The notes: generated from the sequence alone by a model not told the origin. DNA of 15,414 nucleotides from Bordetella parapertussis (GCA_945899335.1 CAMDIP010000014.1:1-15414), one strand, 5' to 3'. Positions 8,131 to 15,338 are shown, counted from the stretch's first letter. Program-made: numbers and translations.

Positions 8131-9218
8131 ATAAAGAACCACGTTCGATTGTGATGATCAAGTCCCACAGCCTAGGGGTTGGGGACTTGTTGCGCAGTTC
8201 AGCGGCTTGGCGTGTTTTGAAAAACCGATGGCCGAATGTTCAATTGCATTTGGTTTTTTTAAGTAAGCATCCGGGTTACCCGACTGAAGCACTGATACAG
8301 CAGCACCCTTTGTTGACAAGTGCGCATTTCATCATGGTGCGCGATAAAGACCCCTCTCAACCCCAGGGTCACCGAACACCCTTTAGGGCTATTTGGCGTT
8401 CGCTTCAAAGTATTTGCCAAGCGGTTAAGCCCGATATGGTGATTGATTTCGAACCACACGGCATCAAAACTTCCTTGTTGACTTGGCTGGCTGGCAAGTC
8501 TCAAGGCGCATCTACTGTAGGCATTGCACAGTTTCCTTTGCGGTCTTTTTTCTATGAAAAGTCATCGCCGAGTGTGCGTGAATTCGCACAAAGCCATGCA
8601 CTGACTTTGCCCATGGACTACACCAACCGAGACTTTGTGGTGTTGAAAGCACTTGGCTTGGAGCGTTCAGGCACATCTATTGAAATGCAAGTCACAGACG
8701 AGGGCAGCGCGTGGCAAACCCAGCATCAACATCGTTTTCAGAATAACTTGCCCGTGATTGGTTTGAATATCGGGTGCGGCACACCCGACGCCATGGTCAA
8801 ACGCCCCGATTTGAAACATTTGGCTCAGTGCTTTTCGTCTTTATTGGCGGTGTATCCAGCCAATATTTTGTTGAGTGGTGCTCCATTTGAAAAAGATGTG
8901 AACCAGGCATTCATTGCGCTTTTGAAGGAAATGCACACAGAAGATCTGCATATCATCGATGCGGCAGGTGAAACCACCTTGAGCAGTTCAAGTGGCCTGA
9001 TCGACGTATGCGACGTGTTTGTTTCAACCGACTCTGGGCCCTACCATATGGCTGTCGCTTTGCGTAAACCTACGTTGGTTTGGTTCACCTACCCTGAAAA
9101 AAGCTCATTTCATAACGAAGCTTGGTGTCTGCGCTTAATTCAACCGAGTGTTGAAGAATTTGTATCAGCAGTGTCGACCTTATTCACTAAGACAAAACGC
9201 CAGACTGACTCAGTTTGA
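8127..9218 (+). CDS. Glycosyltransferase family 9 (heptosyltransferase-like)
   Basis: This 363-residue protein has the layout of ADP-heptose:LPS heptosyltransferases, which add L-glycero-D-manno-heptose to the LPS inner core at the cytoplasmic face. The N-domain carries IKSHSLGVGDLLRSSAAWR (11-29), including the likely catalytic Asp20, and MVIDFEPHG (104-112). The C-domain carries PVIGLNIGCGTP (209-220), ILLSGAPFEKD (247-257) and the donor-binding TDSGPYHMAVALRKP (301-315). SLGVGD differs from the SxxGD loop of classical WaaC/WaaF by two extra residues, so the exact linkage made is uncertain. The start is GTG 8127, overlapping the GT4 stop; no ATG precedes the conserved motif, though ATG 8154 comes just one residue before it. 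Its last 32 bases overlap the convergent msbA 3' end. Confidence 0.9.
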   Translation: MNKEPRSIVMIKSHSLGVGDLLRSSAAWRVLKNRWPNVQLHLVFLSKHPGYPTEALIQQHPLLTSAHFIMVRDKDPSQPQGHRTPFRAIWRSLQSICQAVKPDMVIDFEPHGIKTSLLTWLAGKSQGASTVGIAQFPLRSFFYEKSSPSVREFAQSHALTLPMDYTNRDFVVLKALGLERSGTSIEMQVTDEGSAWQTQHQHRFQNNLPVIGLNIGCGTPDAMVKRPDLKHLAQCFSSLLAVYPANILLSGAPFEKDVNQAFIALLKEMHTEDLHIIDAAGETTLSSSSGLIDVCDVFVSTDSGPYHMAVALRKPTLVWFTYPEKSSFHNEAWCLRLIQPSVEEFVSAVSTLFTKTKRQTDSV

Positions 9219-10929
9219 ACATCGCAGCGTAAGCACCTTGCGCTTGCAGCAACTGTTGGTGCGTGCCCTGCTCAACAATGCGGCCTTGCTCCATGACAAC
9301 AATTCGGTCAGCATTTTGAATGGTGGTTAGTCGATGGGCGATCACCAGCGTGGTCCGGTTTTTTTGCAGGCTTTGAAGAGCGTCTTGCACCAATCGCTCT
9401 GACTCGTTATCCAGTGCTGATGTGGCCTCATCCAAAATAAGCACGGGTGCGTCTTTGTACAGCGCTCTGGCAATCGCTAAGCGCTGTCGCTGCCCACCAG
9501 ACAAGGTGGACGCGTTATGACCTACCAAGGTGTGAATATGTTGCGGCAAGCCAGCAAGGTAATCGCCCAAATGTGCGGCTTGCAGGCAGGCAATCACCCG
9601 TTGCTCGTCTGGTGTTTGGCCTAACGCAACGTTGGCGGCAAGGCTGTCATTCAAAACAACCACGTTTTGGCTTACCAACGCAAACTGTTGGCGCAATGAC
9701 AACAAATTCCAGTCTTCCAGGGGTGTGCCATCCAGTGATACTTTGCCATCAGTGATGCCAACAAAACGAAGCAACACATTGGCCAGCGTGGATTTACCTG
9801 AGCCAGATGTTCCCACCAAGGCAACCGTTTCACCTGGTTGAATGTTCAAATTGATGTGATGCAAAGCCCAAGGCATGTCTGGTTGGTACTTCACAGAGAT
9901 ATCCTCCAACACAATATGGCCCCGAGCTCTTGCCGATTGGTAACTGCCTCCAGTTTCTAGGGGCGTGTTTTCAATCAGTTCAAAGCCGCGTTCCAGTGCC
10001 GCAAGACCTCGTGTGAGAGGTCCGGTAATTTCAGACAGGTGTTTGATCGGAGCAATCAACATCAACATCGCGGTGACAAAAGCAGCAAAGCCGCCCACAG
10101 TCATTCCAGTTTGTTGGCTTTGCATCAAAGCCACGCTGATCACACCAGACAAGGCGATGGCAGACAAAATCTGGGTCATAGGGGTCATGCTTGAACTGGC
10201 GATAGAGGTTTTCATGGCCAAGCGTTGCAGTGTTTTTGCCAAAATTTCAAATCGACTGATTTGCATTGACTGGGCATGGTGAAGCCGTATTTCTCTGTAG
10301 GCAAGTGAGGTCTCTTCAACCACATAGGCGAGTTCATCGGTGGCTGTTTGCGTGTCTCGGGTGATTTGGTACAAGCGTTTGCTTAAGGCTTTCATCAACC
10401 ATGCCACCGCAGGAAACAGCAGGGCCACAATCAAACTCAGTTGCCAATTTAAATACAGAAGGTAGGCCACTAAGGCGAGCAATGTCAGGCTGTCGCGTAC
10501 CAAACTCATGACTGAACTCACCATCAACTGCGCCCCGTTTTGGACCTCAAAAACCAAGGTATTGCCCAGTGCGCTCGCGGTTTGCTGTTTGAATAAAGCC
10601 AGATCGGCATTTTGCAAACGCGCAAACATCTTCATTCGCAGTTGAATCAAGCCATGATTGGTGGCTTTTGCCATGGCCACCTGACTGAGGAAGACGCCCA
10701 AACCGCGTAAACCGAATAAGCCAATCAAGGCGATGGGTACCTGCCATACAGGAAAATCATTTTGTGCAAAACCTTTGTCGAGTAACGGTTTAAGTAAGGC
10801 TGGGATCAAGGGCTCTGTCACGGACACCAGCACCACACAAACGGCAGTCACTACCCATGCACTGATAGGATGGGTGAAATGGGCAAATGCGCGAACAAGT
10901 CGATGCCGAATACGGGGCTGTGAGGTCAT
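9187..10929 (-). CDS. msbA: Lipid A/LPS ABC exporter MsbA
   Basis: MsbA is a homodimeric inner-membrane ABC transporter that flips lipid A-core from the cytoplasmic to the periplasmic leaflet. The 580 residues equal the usual length (E. coli 582). About six hydrophobic segments occupy residues 20-300. The nucleotide-binding domain follows: A-loop Tyr348, Walker A GTSGSGKST (373-381), Q-loop Gln421, signature LSGGQRQRLAIARAL (476-490), Walker B VLILDEATSALD (496-507) and switch His532. All ATPase residues are present. Other lipid-exporting half-transporters look similar, but length, order and the LPS neighbours favour MsbA. It is the only minus-strand gene; the stop lies inside the end of the GT9 gene and the start faces the GT2 gene across 64 bases. 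No lpxK follows, unlike E. coli. Confidence 0.93.
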   Translation of the reverse strand: MTSQPRIRHRLVRAFAHFTHPISAWVVTAVCVVLVSVTEPLIPALLKPLLDKGFAQNDFPVWQVPIALIGLFGLRGLGVFLSQVAMAKATNHGLIQLRMKMFARLQNADLALFKQQTASALGNTLVFEVQNGAQLMVSSVMSLVRDSLTLLALVAYLLYLNWQLSLIVALLFPAVAWLMKALSKRLYQITRDTQTATDELAYVVEETSLAYREIRLHHAQSMQISRFEILAKTLQRLAMKTSIASSSMTPMTQILSAIALSGVISVALMQSQQTGMTVGGFAAFVTAMLMLIAPIKHLSEITGPLTRGLAALERGFELIENTPLETGGSYQSARARGHIVLEDISVKYQPDMPWALHHINLNIQPGETVALVGTSGSGKSTLANVLLRFVGITDGKVSLDGTPLEDWNLLSLRQQFALVSQNVVVLNDSLAANVALGQTPDEQRVIACLQAAHLGDYLAGLPQHIHTLVGHNASTLSGGQRQRLAIARALYKDAPVLILDEATSALDNESERLVQDALQSLQKNRTTLVIAHRLTTIQNADRIVVMEQGRIVEQGTHQQLLQAQGAYAAMFKLSQSGVLS

Positions 10930-10952
10930 GTTTAATTTAGAATTTTTTTCGG

Positions 10953-10958
10953 ATTATG
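10953..10958 (-). promoter_or_regulatory. Candidate -10 box for msbA
   Basis: On the minus strand this reads CATAAT, five of six matches to the -10 consensus, placed to give a leader of about 17 bases before the msbA ATG. No convincing -35 box is visible 16-19 bases upstream. The box directly abuts the -35 box proposed for the opposite direction, so the two promoters would compete for RNA polymerase. Confidence 0.3.
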
Positions 10959-10987
10959 ACGACACTGAAAAATCGCTTGGTTAGAAT
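10959..10987 (+). promoter_or_regulatory. Candidate sigma70 promoter for the GT2-tolB-pal-cpoB-tcdA run
   Basis: A -35 box ACGACA (10959-10964, four of six matches to TTGACA) and a -10 box TAGAAT (10982-10987, five of six) are separated by exactly 17 bases. Transcription would be expected to begin about seven bases after the -10 box, at or next to the ATG at 10994, so the first gene would be read leaderless. This is found by eye only. Confidence 0.5.
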
Positions 10988-10993
10988 CGCTTT

Positions 10994-11749
10994 ATGCCTT
11001 TGAGTGTCATCATCATCACACGCAATGAAAGCGCCAATATTGTGGCCTGTCTTGAAAGCGTGGCTTTTGCAGATGAGGTGATTGTGCTTGACGGACAAAG
11101 CACCGATGACACCGTATCGCTTGCTCGAAATTCAGGCGCCAAAGTCCTTATTGCCGAAAGTTGGGATGGCTTTGGCCTACAAAAAAACAAAGCCCTGAGT
11201 TATGCCAGTCATGACTGGGTTCTCTCCCTAGACGCGGACGAGCGCGTCTCTAACGATTTGGCCCTCGAAATTCAACGGGTTTTATCCCAGCCCCAACACT
11301 CGCTTTACGACATTCCACGTTTGACCAATTTTTGCGGGCAATGGATACACCACTGTGGCTGGCGACCCGACCGCGTGGCTAGGTTGTTTCAAAAGCACAC
11401 CGCCCGCTTCAGCGATGATGTGGTTCATGAAAAACTAATTTCAACCGACAAACACGTCAAGGGGAAACTTCAGCACTCCCTTCTTCATTACAGCTACCCC
11501 TCAGCGCAATCCTATTGGCGTAAATTACATCTTTACAGTCAAGCATGGGCCGCGCAAAAATTTGCGCAAGGACACACCACAACCATGTCACGCGCTGTCA
11601 GCTCTGGTCTTGTTGCCTTCATCAAGAGTTATATTTTTCGCTTAGGGTTTTTGGATGGCGCCATGGGGCTGGCTGTTTGCATCATGCAAGCGCAAGCTGC
11701 CTATGGCAAATATTTCACTTTGTATTGTTTGAACCAAGGAAAGCAATGA
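10994..11749 (+). CDS. Glycosyltransferase family 2, WaaE/KdtX-like LPS core transferase
   Basis: A 251-residue GT-A enzyme resembling WaaE (KdtX), which in enterobacteria adds a beta-1,4-linked glucose to the inner-core heptose I. It shows SVIIITRNE (4-12), DEVIVLDGQSTDDT (27-40), GFGLQKNKAL (59-68), the DxD motif LSLDADE (77-83) and the subgroup stretch HHCGWRPDRVARLF (119-132), then VVHEKL (143-148) and LLHYSYPS (163-170). A weakly hydrophobic C-terminal segment (about 203-235) may sit at the membrane. The start must be ATG 10994 because the first conserved strand begins at residue 4; no Shine-Dalgarno precedes it. The stop overlaps tolB as ATGA. The sugar transferred is inferred only from family resemblance; plain lipopolysaccharide GT2 is the safe call. 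Confidence 0.88.
   Translation: MPLSVIIITRNESANIVACLESVAFADEVIVLDGQSTDDTVSLARNSGAKVLIAESWDGFGLQKNKALSYASHDWVLSLDADERVSNDLALEIQRVLSQPQHSLYDIPRLTNFCGQWIHHCGWRPDRVARLFQKHTARFSDDVVHEKLISTDKHVKGKLQHSLLHYSYPSAQSYWRKLHLYSQAWAAQKFAQGHTTTMSRAVSSGLVAFIKSYIFRLGFLDGAMGLAVCIMQAQAAYGKYFTLYCLNQGKQ
11736..11740 (+). promoter_or_regulatory. Shine-Dalgarno of tolB
   Basis: AAGGA lies five bases before ATG 11746. It is the best Shine-Dalgarno in the window. It fixes the tolB start against the long in-frame extension back to 11545, which is only the GT2 gene read in another frame. Confidence 0.75.
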
Positions 11750-13020
11750 CTTCGTTCTTATCTCCTCTAGGTATGATCGTTTTGGCTTTTGCATGGGCTA
11801 TGCCTGCACAAGCCGATTTCAGGGTGGAAATTTCTGGCGTTGGCGTGACGCAAATCCCCATTGCCATAGCCAACTTTCGTGGCGAAGACACAGCACCGCA
11901 AAAAATCACCCAAATCGTCGCTGCAGACCTTGAACGAAGCGGGCAATTTCGCAGTACGCCCGCTGGCATGGTCATTGATGAAGTCAGTCGACCCAACTTT
12001 GAGCCTATACGGCAAAAACCGGCAGACGCTCTTTTAACCGGCAGCATTTCGCGAATGGCTGATGGTCGCTTTGATGTTCGTTTTCGCTTATGGGATGCGG
12101 TCAAGGGCGAAGACATGGGAGGGCAAAGCTATGTGGTTGTTCCTGCAGACCTGCGTTTGGTTTCCCACCGCATTGCAGATCAAGTTTATGAAAAATTAAC
12201 AGGCGACAAAGGTATTTTTTCTACCCGTATTGCCTATATCACCAAGCAAGGACCGAAACACTTGCTTTGGGTGGCAGATGCAGATGGAGAGAACCCCCAA
12301 GCAGCTTTGACCAGTCAAGAGCCCATTATTTCGCCCAGTTGGTCACCCAGTGGCAACGAACTAGCCTATGTCTCGTTTGAATCGCGTAAGCCGGTGGTTT
12401 ACATACACGACATCGCATCAGGTAAGCGCAGGGTACTGGCCAATTTCAAGGGCTCTAACAGTGCACCGGCTTGGTCGCCGGACGGAAAGTCGCTGGCCAT
12501 CACCTTGAGCCGTGACGGTGGGTCGCAGTTGTTTTTAATTAACTCAAAGGGTGGCGATCCAAAACGACTCACGCAGTCCAGTGGCATTGATACCGAGCCA
12601 GTTTTCAGTTCTGATGGGTCAGCTATTTATTTTGTGAGTGACCGTGGCGGTTCGCCGCAAATTTACCGAACCCCTGCCACAGGTGGGCCTGTGGAAAGAG
12701 TGACTTTCACGGGCAGTTACAACATCTCACCCAGCCTGAGTTCTGATGGAAGATGGCTGGCATTTATCTCCAGAGTGGGAGCTGCCTACAAATTGCACGT
12801 CATGGATTTGATCAGTGACAAAGTGGTTGCTTTGACAGACACGAATGCCGATGAGCGACCAACATTCGCTCCGAATGGAAAACTAATTATGTACTCCACC
12901 CAGTCTCAAGGCAGAGAGTCCCTGATGACGACAACTTTAGATGGCAAAATACGCGCCAGACTCGCTGGACAAACCTCCAATATGCGAGAGCCCCATTGGG
13001 GACCTTTCCTCAATCCTTAA
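11746..13020 (+). CDS. tolB: Tol-Pal system periplasmic beta-propeller protein TolB
   Basis: TolB is the periplasmic partner of Pal and TolA in the Tol-Pal machine that draws the outer membrane inwards at division. From ATG 11746 it is 424 residues, close to the E. coli 430. A signal peptide (about 1-23) ends in AQA, with cleavage before Asp24. The N-terminal domain includes QIVAADLERSGQF, typical of TolB. The C-terminal six-bladed propeller shows repeated blades with SWSPSG, AWSPDGKSLA, VFSSDGSAIYFVSDRGG, SLSSDGRWLAF and TFAPNG, ending in EPHWGPF. The start is supported by a strong AAGGA and by the position of the signal peptide. It overlaps the glycosyltransferase stop by four bases. tolQ, tolR and tolA, its usual upstream partners, are absent here. 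Confidence 0.96.
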   Translation: MTSFLSPLGMIVLAFAWAMPAQADFRVEISGVGVTQIPIAIANFRGEDTAPQKITQIVAADLERSGQFRSTPAGMVIDEVSRPNFEPIRQKPADALLTGSISRMADGRFDVRFRLWDAVKGEDMGGQSYVVVPADLRLVSHRIADQVYEKLTGDKGIFSTRIAYITKQGPKHLLWVADADGENPQAALTSQEPIISPSWSPSGNELAYVSFESRKPVVYIHDIASGKRRVLANFKGSNSAPAWSPDGKSLAITLSRDGGSQLFLINSKGGDPKRLTQSSGIDTEPVFSSDGSAIYFVSDRGGSPQIYRTPATGGPVERVTFTGSYNISPSLSSDGRWLAFISRVGAAYKLHVMDLISDKVVALTDTNADERPTFAPNGKLIMYSTQSQGRESLMTTTLDGKIRARLAGQTSNMREPHWGPFLNP

Positions 13021-13027
13021 TTCATCT

Positions 13028-13031
13028 GGAG
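13028..13031 (+). promoter_or_regulatory. Shine-Dalgarno of pal
   Basis: GGAG lies five bases before ATG 13037 in the 16-base tolB-pal gap. It confirms the lipoprotein start over an in-frame extension back into tolB (12941). Confidence 0.65.
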
Positions 13032-13036
13032 ATTTC

Positions 13037-13600
13037 ATGAAAAAATTGCTTTTGTCACTGGGAATGGTTATGTTGCTTGCTGCTTGCGCTTCGGGCGTCA
13101 AACTCAATGACGTTCCTGTCGAAGATAAATCAGGTGCCAAAGTTTCCGTGACCCCTGACCCCGTCATGCCTGCCCCCGTCGCTGCAGCCCCATCTTCCAA
13201 AGACGCCAAGTCTGCCGTCGTTCCTGTTGACAGTTCGGCCAGCACCAACTTGGGTGCAGGCCCTGCAGGTAATGTTGCCAAGGTGATTTTCTTTGACTAC
13301 GACAGCTATGTGGTGAAGTCTGAATTTCAAACAGCCATTGATGCCCACGCACAATTTCTCAAAGCTAACCCAAGGGCGAAAGTTTCTTTAGAAGGCCATA
13401 CAGATGAACGCGGTGGTCGTGAGTACAACCTTGCCTTGGGTCAAAAGCGTGCTGATGCAGTTCGCCAAAGCTTGAGCTTGCTGGGTGTTCAGGAATCTCA
13501 AGTGGAGTCGGTCAGCTTTGGCAAAGAAAAGCCTTCAGCACAAGGTGCTGATGAAAGCGCATTTGCAAAAAATCGTCGCGCTGAGTTCTTTTACCGATGA
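13037..13600 (+). CDS. pal: Peptidoglycan-associated outer-membrane lipoprotein Pal
   Basis: Pal is anchored by lipid in the outer membrane, binds meso-diaminopimelate in peptidoglycan, and is handled by TolB during division. From ATG 13037 it has 187 residues. The signal peptide MKKLLLSLGMVMLLAAC ends in lipobox LAAC with acylated Cys17; the +2 residue is Ala, not Asp, consistent with outer-membrane sorting. A flexible Ala/Pro/Ser/Val linker (about 20-78) leads to the OmpA-like domain: VIFFDYDSYVV (83-93), LEGHTDERGGREYNLALGQKRA (118-139) and NRRAEF (179-184), which holds the peptidoglycan-contacting Arg. The 16-base gap after tolB has GGAG. The stop overlaps cpoB as ATGA, the standard tolB-pal-cpoB layout. 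Confidence 0.97.
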   Translation: MKKLLLSLGMVMLLAACASGVKLNDVPVEDKSGAKVSVTPDPVMPAPVAAAPSSKDAKSAVVPVDSSASTNLGAGPAGNVAKVIFFDYDSYVVKSEFQTAIDAHAQFLKANPRAKVSLEGHTDERGGREYNLALGQKRADAVRQSLSLLGVQESQVESVSFGKEKPSAQGADESAFAKNRRAEFFYR

Positions 13601-14496
13601 AATCTTGGTGTCTTGCCGCATGTCTGTGCTTGTTGGGCTTACTGTCGCCCACAGCACAGGCTGCTCTGTTTGAAGATGAAGAGGCCAGACGAGCCATATT
13701 AGATTTGCGGCAACGACTGGAAAACCAGCGACAAACACAGTTGCAATCCGCAGAGCAAACGCTGCAAAAATCTCTCGATCAATCTCAAAAACAATTTGAA
13801 ACTCTGCGTAAACAAGTTGAAGTTGACATTAACCAGTCCAAACAAGATAACCGGCAAGCGGTATTGCAACTGCAAGCGCAAATTGAGACACTCAAGCAAG
13901 ACATCGCAAGTCTGCGAGGCGAGCGCGAGCAGTTATTGCGAGAAATAACTCTTTTGCAGCGTGCGCAAAAGGATACCAACGTTGAAATTGAAGAGCGGTT
14001 TCAAAAAATTAACGGCCAGTTAGCCAAACAAGAAGCAGCGCCACCTTCTCCTGTCAAGGAAGAGGCGCCTAAGTCCAGTAAGGTCAATGTTCAGGTCGAC
14101 GGTTTTGAATTTTTAGCCGACCCTGATGAAAAGCGCGATTTCGAAGCAGCTTTTTTGCTGTTTCGAAAAGGTGACTTTGCTGCTGCCGCCAAAGAATTTG
14201 CGCAGTTCGTGCGTGTCTATTCAGCTTCCGGCTATAAACCCAGCGCTTTGTATTGGCTGGGCAGTGCCAAGTTTGCGCGCCGCGATTTCAATGAGGCCAT
14301 CGCGCAACTCAAAGGGCTGGCCAATGACTTCCCTAACCACGCCAGAACACCTGAGGCGATGTTGACCATTGGCAATGCGCAGTTGGAAATCAAGCAAGCC
14401 AAAGAAGCTCGTAAAACCTTTAATGAACTCTTGAAGTTGTATCCCACCACAGAAGCCGCTGCTGCAGCCAAGGACAGGCTGGCGCAAATCAAGTGA
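13597..14496 (+). CDS. cpoB: Cell division coordinator CpoB (YbgF)
   Basis: CpoB is a periplasmic protein that, in E. coli, coordinates PBP1B peptidoglycan synthesis with Tol-driven outer-membrane constriction. The 299 residues show a signal peptide ending TAQA (cleavage about 22/23), then a long Gln/Glu/Leu coiled coil (about 26-145) expected to trimerise, and a Pro/Lys/Glu linker (148-163). The TPR domain (about 175-299) has helix pairs such as AAFLLFRKGDFAAAAKEF (184-201), ALYWLGSAKFARRDFNEAI (217-235) and AMLTIGNAQLEIKQAKEA (254-271). The N-terminal LAAC at 6-9 lacks a preceding hydrophobic core and is not a lipobox. It overlaps pal by four bases and tcdA by four bases (GTGA). Confidence 0.95.
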   Translation: MKSWCLAACLCLLGLLSPTAQAALFEDEEARRAILDLRQRLENQRQTQLQSAEQTLQKSLDQSQKQFETLRKQVEVDINQSKQDNRQAVLQLQAQIETLKQDIASLRGEREQLLREITLLQRAQKDTNVEIEERFQKINGQLAKQEAAPPSPVKEEAPKSSKVNVQVDGFEFLADPDEKRDFEAAFLLFRKGDFAAAAKEFAQFVRVYSASGYKPSALYWLGSAKFARRDFNEAIAQLKGLANDFPNHARTPEAMLTIGNAQLEIKQAKEARKTFNELLKLYPTTEAAAAAKDRLAQIK

Positions 14497-15263
14497 GCTT
14501 CGAAGACGTCGCAGATACTGACAGACGTTTCAGTGGCCTTTCCCGTTTGTATGGAGACATAGGCGCCCAACAGATCCGTCAAAGCCATGTGGTGGTGGTC
14601 GGTGTGGGGGGTGTGGGTTCATGGGCTGTGGAGTGTCTGGCCCGCAGTGGCGTGAGAGCCCTGACCTTGATTGATTTGGACCATATCTCTGAGTCCAATA
14701 TCAACCGTCAACTTCCTGCCTTGTCGAGTACTTTAGGCATGTCTAAAGTGGTCGCTCTTCAACAAAGAATTGCCCTTATTCACCCTGAGTGCCAAGTGGC
14801 TGCCGTAGAGGAATTCATCACGCCTGAAAATTGCACTGCATTGTTGTCTGTTCAAGCTGATGCTGTCATTGATGCTTGTGACCAAATGACGGCCAAGCAA
14901 GCCATGTCAGTTTGGGCTTTGGCTAGCCATACGCCCTTTATCACGGTTGGTGCAGCAGGTGGCAAACGAATGCCCCACAAAGCCGATGTTGCAGATTTAG
15001 CGGATGTCACCCATGACCCATTACTGTCCCAACTGCGCCAACGTCTTCGCAAGCAACACGCTGCACCAGCTGCTGGAAAGCCCATGGGAATTGCCGCTGT
15101 GTATAGCAAAGAAGGTGTGACGCCTTCTCAAGTCAGGGACGCCCAAACAGACAGCTCTTTGAACTGCCATGGCTATGGTTCAGTGGTCACTGTGACGGCG
15201 ACATTTGGCAATTGCGCTGCTGCTTGGGTAATGGACCAATTGTCAATAAAATCTGCCGATTAG
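14493..15263 (+). CDS. tcdA: tRNA threonylcarbamoyladenosine dehydratase
   Basis: TcdA is an E1-like, ATP-dependent enzyme that cyclises t6A to ct6A at position 37 of ANN-decoding tRNAs. The 256 residues (E. coli 268) show RRFSGLSRLYG (11-21), the nucleotide-binding GVGGVGSW (37-44), DLDHISESNINRQ (61-73), DACDQM (127-132), VGAAGGKRMP (152-161) and a late NCHGYGSVVTVTATFG (224-239) containing Cys225, in the region of the family's conserved cysteine. The start is GTG 14493, overlapping the cpoB stop; the family motif begins only about ten residues later and no ATG is available. No sulfur-carrier gene such as csdE or moaD is nearby, which argues against a thiolation role. A ThiF/HesA relative is the alternative, less likely. 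Confidence 0.93.
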   Translation: MSFEDVADTDRRFSGLSRLYGDIGAQQIRQSHVVVVGVGGVGSWAVECLARSGVRALTLIDLDHISESNINRQLPALSSTLGMSKVVALQQRIALIHPECQVAAVEEFITPENCTALLSVQADAVIDACDQMTAKQAMSVWALASHTPFITVGAAGGKRMPHKADVADLADVTHDPLLSQLRQRLRKQHAAPAAGKPMGIAAVYSKEGVTPSQVRDAQTDSSLNCHGYGSVVTVTATFGNCAAAWVMDQLSIKSAD

Positions 15264-15289
15264 TGACACAAAAATCAACAAAAAACAGT

Positions 15290-15295
15290 TATACT
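15290..15295 (+). promoter_or_regulatory. Candidate -10 box upstream of tRNA-Lys
   Basis: TATACT (five of six matches) is followed by a GC-containing discriminator TTGCGGC, as in stable-RNA promoters. Initiation near 15302 would give a leader of about 37 bases. A GTGACA at 15263-15268 resembles a -35 box but the spacing is 21 bases; at 17 bases only CACAAA (15267-15272) is found. The 75-base gap 15264-15338 holds no convincing terminator, so read-through from tcdA is also possible. Confidence 0.4.
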
Positions 15296-15338
15296 TTGCG
15301 GCTTTGCTGAACTGTCAAAAGCAGTCAAGCATTAAGAT

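Larger units (their letters stand above)
10930..10993. promoter_or_regulatory. Divergent intergenic region between msbA and the GT2 gene
   Basis: This 64-base AT-rich stretch is the only place where the window's coding strands diverge, so promoters for both directions are expected in or near it. It contains the two candidates listed separately and a run of seven T at 10943-10949. I see no hairpin or clear operator palindrome in it. Confidence 0.7.

Noticed and set aside
9220..9260. Possible bidirectional terminator hairpin near the msbA 3' end (AAGC/GCTT)
   Set aside because: The stem is only four base pairs and lacks a T run; it is within coding sequence.
11545..11745. N-terminal extension of tolB inside the GT2 gene
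   Set aside because: The extension would bury the signal peptide; AAGGA and ATG 11746 mark the real start.
12941..13036. N-terminal extension of pal inside tolB
   Set aside because: The lipoprotein signal peptide must be at the N-terminus; GGAG precedes ATG 13037.
13612..13623. LAAC lipobox-like residues 6-9 of CpoB
   Set aside because: They come too early, with no hydrophobic core before them; a normal signal peptidase I site (TAQA) follows at residue 22.
15301..15322. Possible terminator hairpin GCTTT/AAAGC between tcdA and tRNA-Lys
   Set aside because: A five-pair AT-rich stem with a 12-base loop and no following T run is too weak to call.
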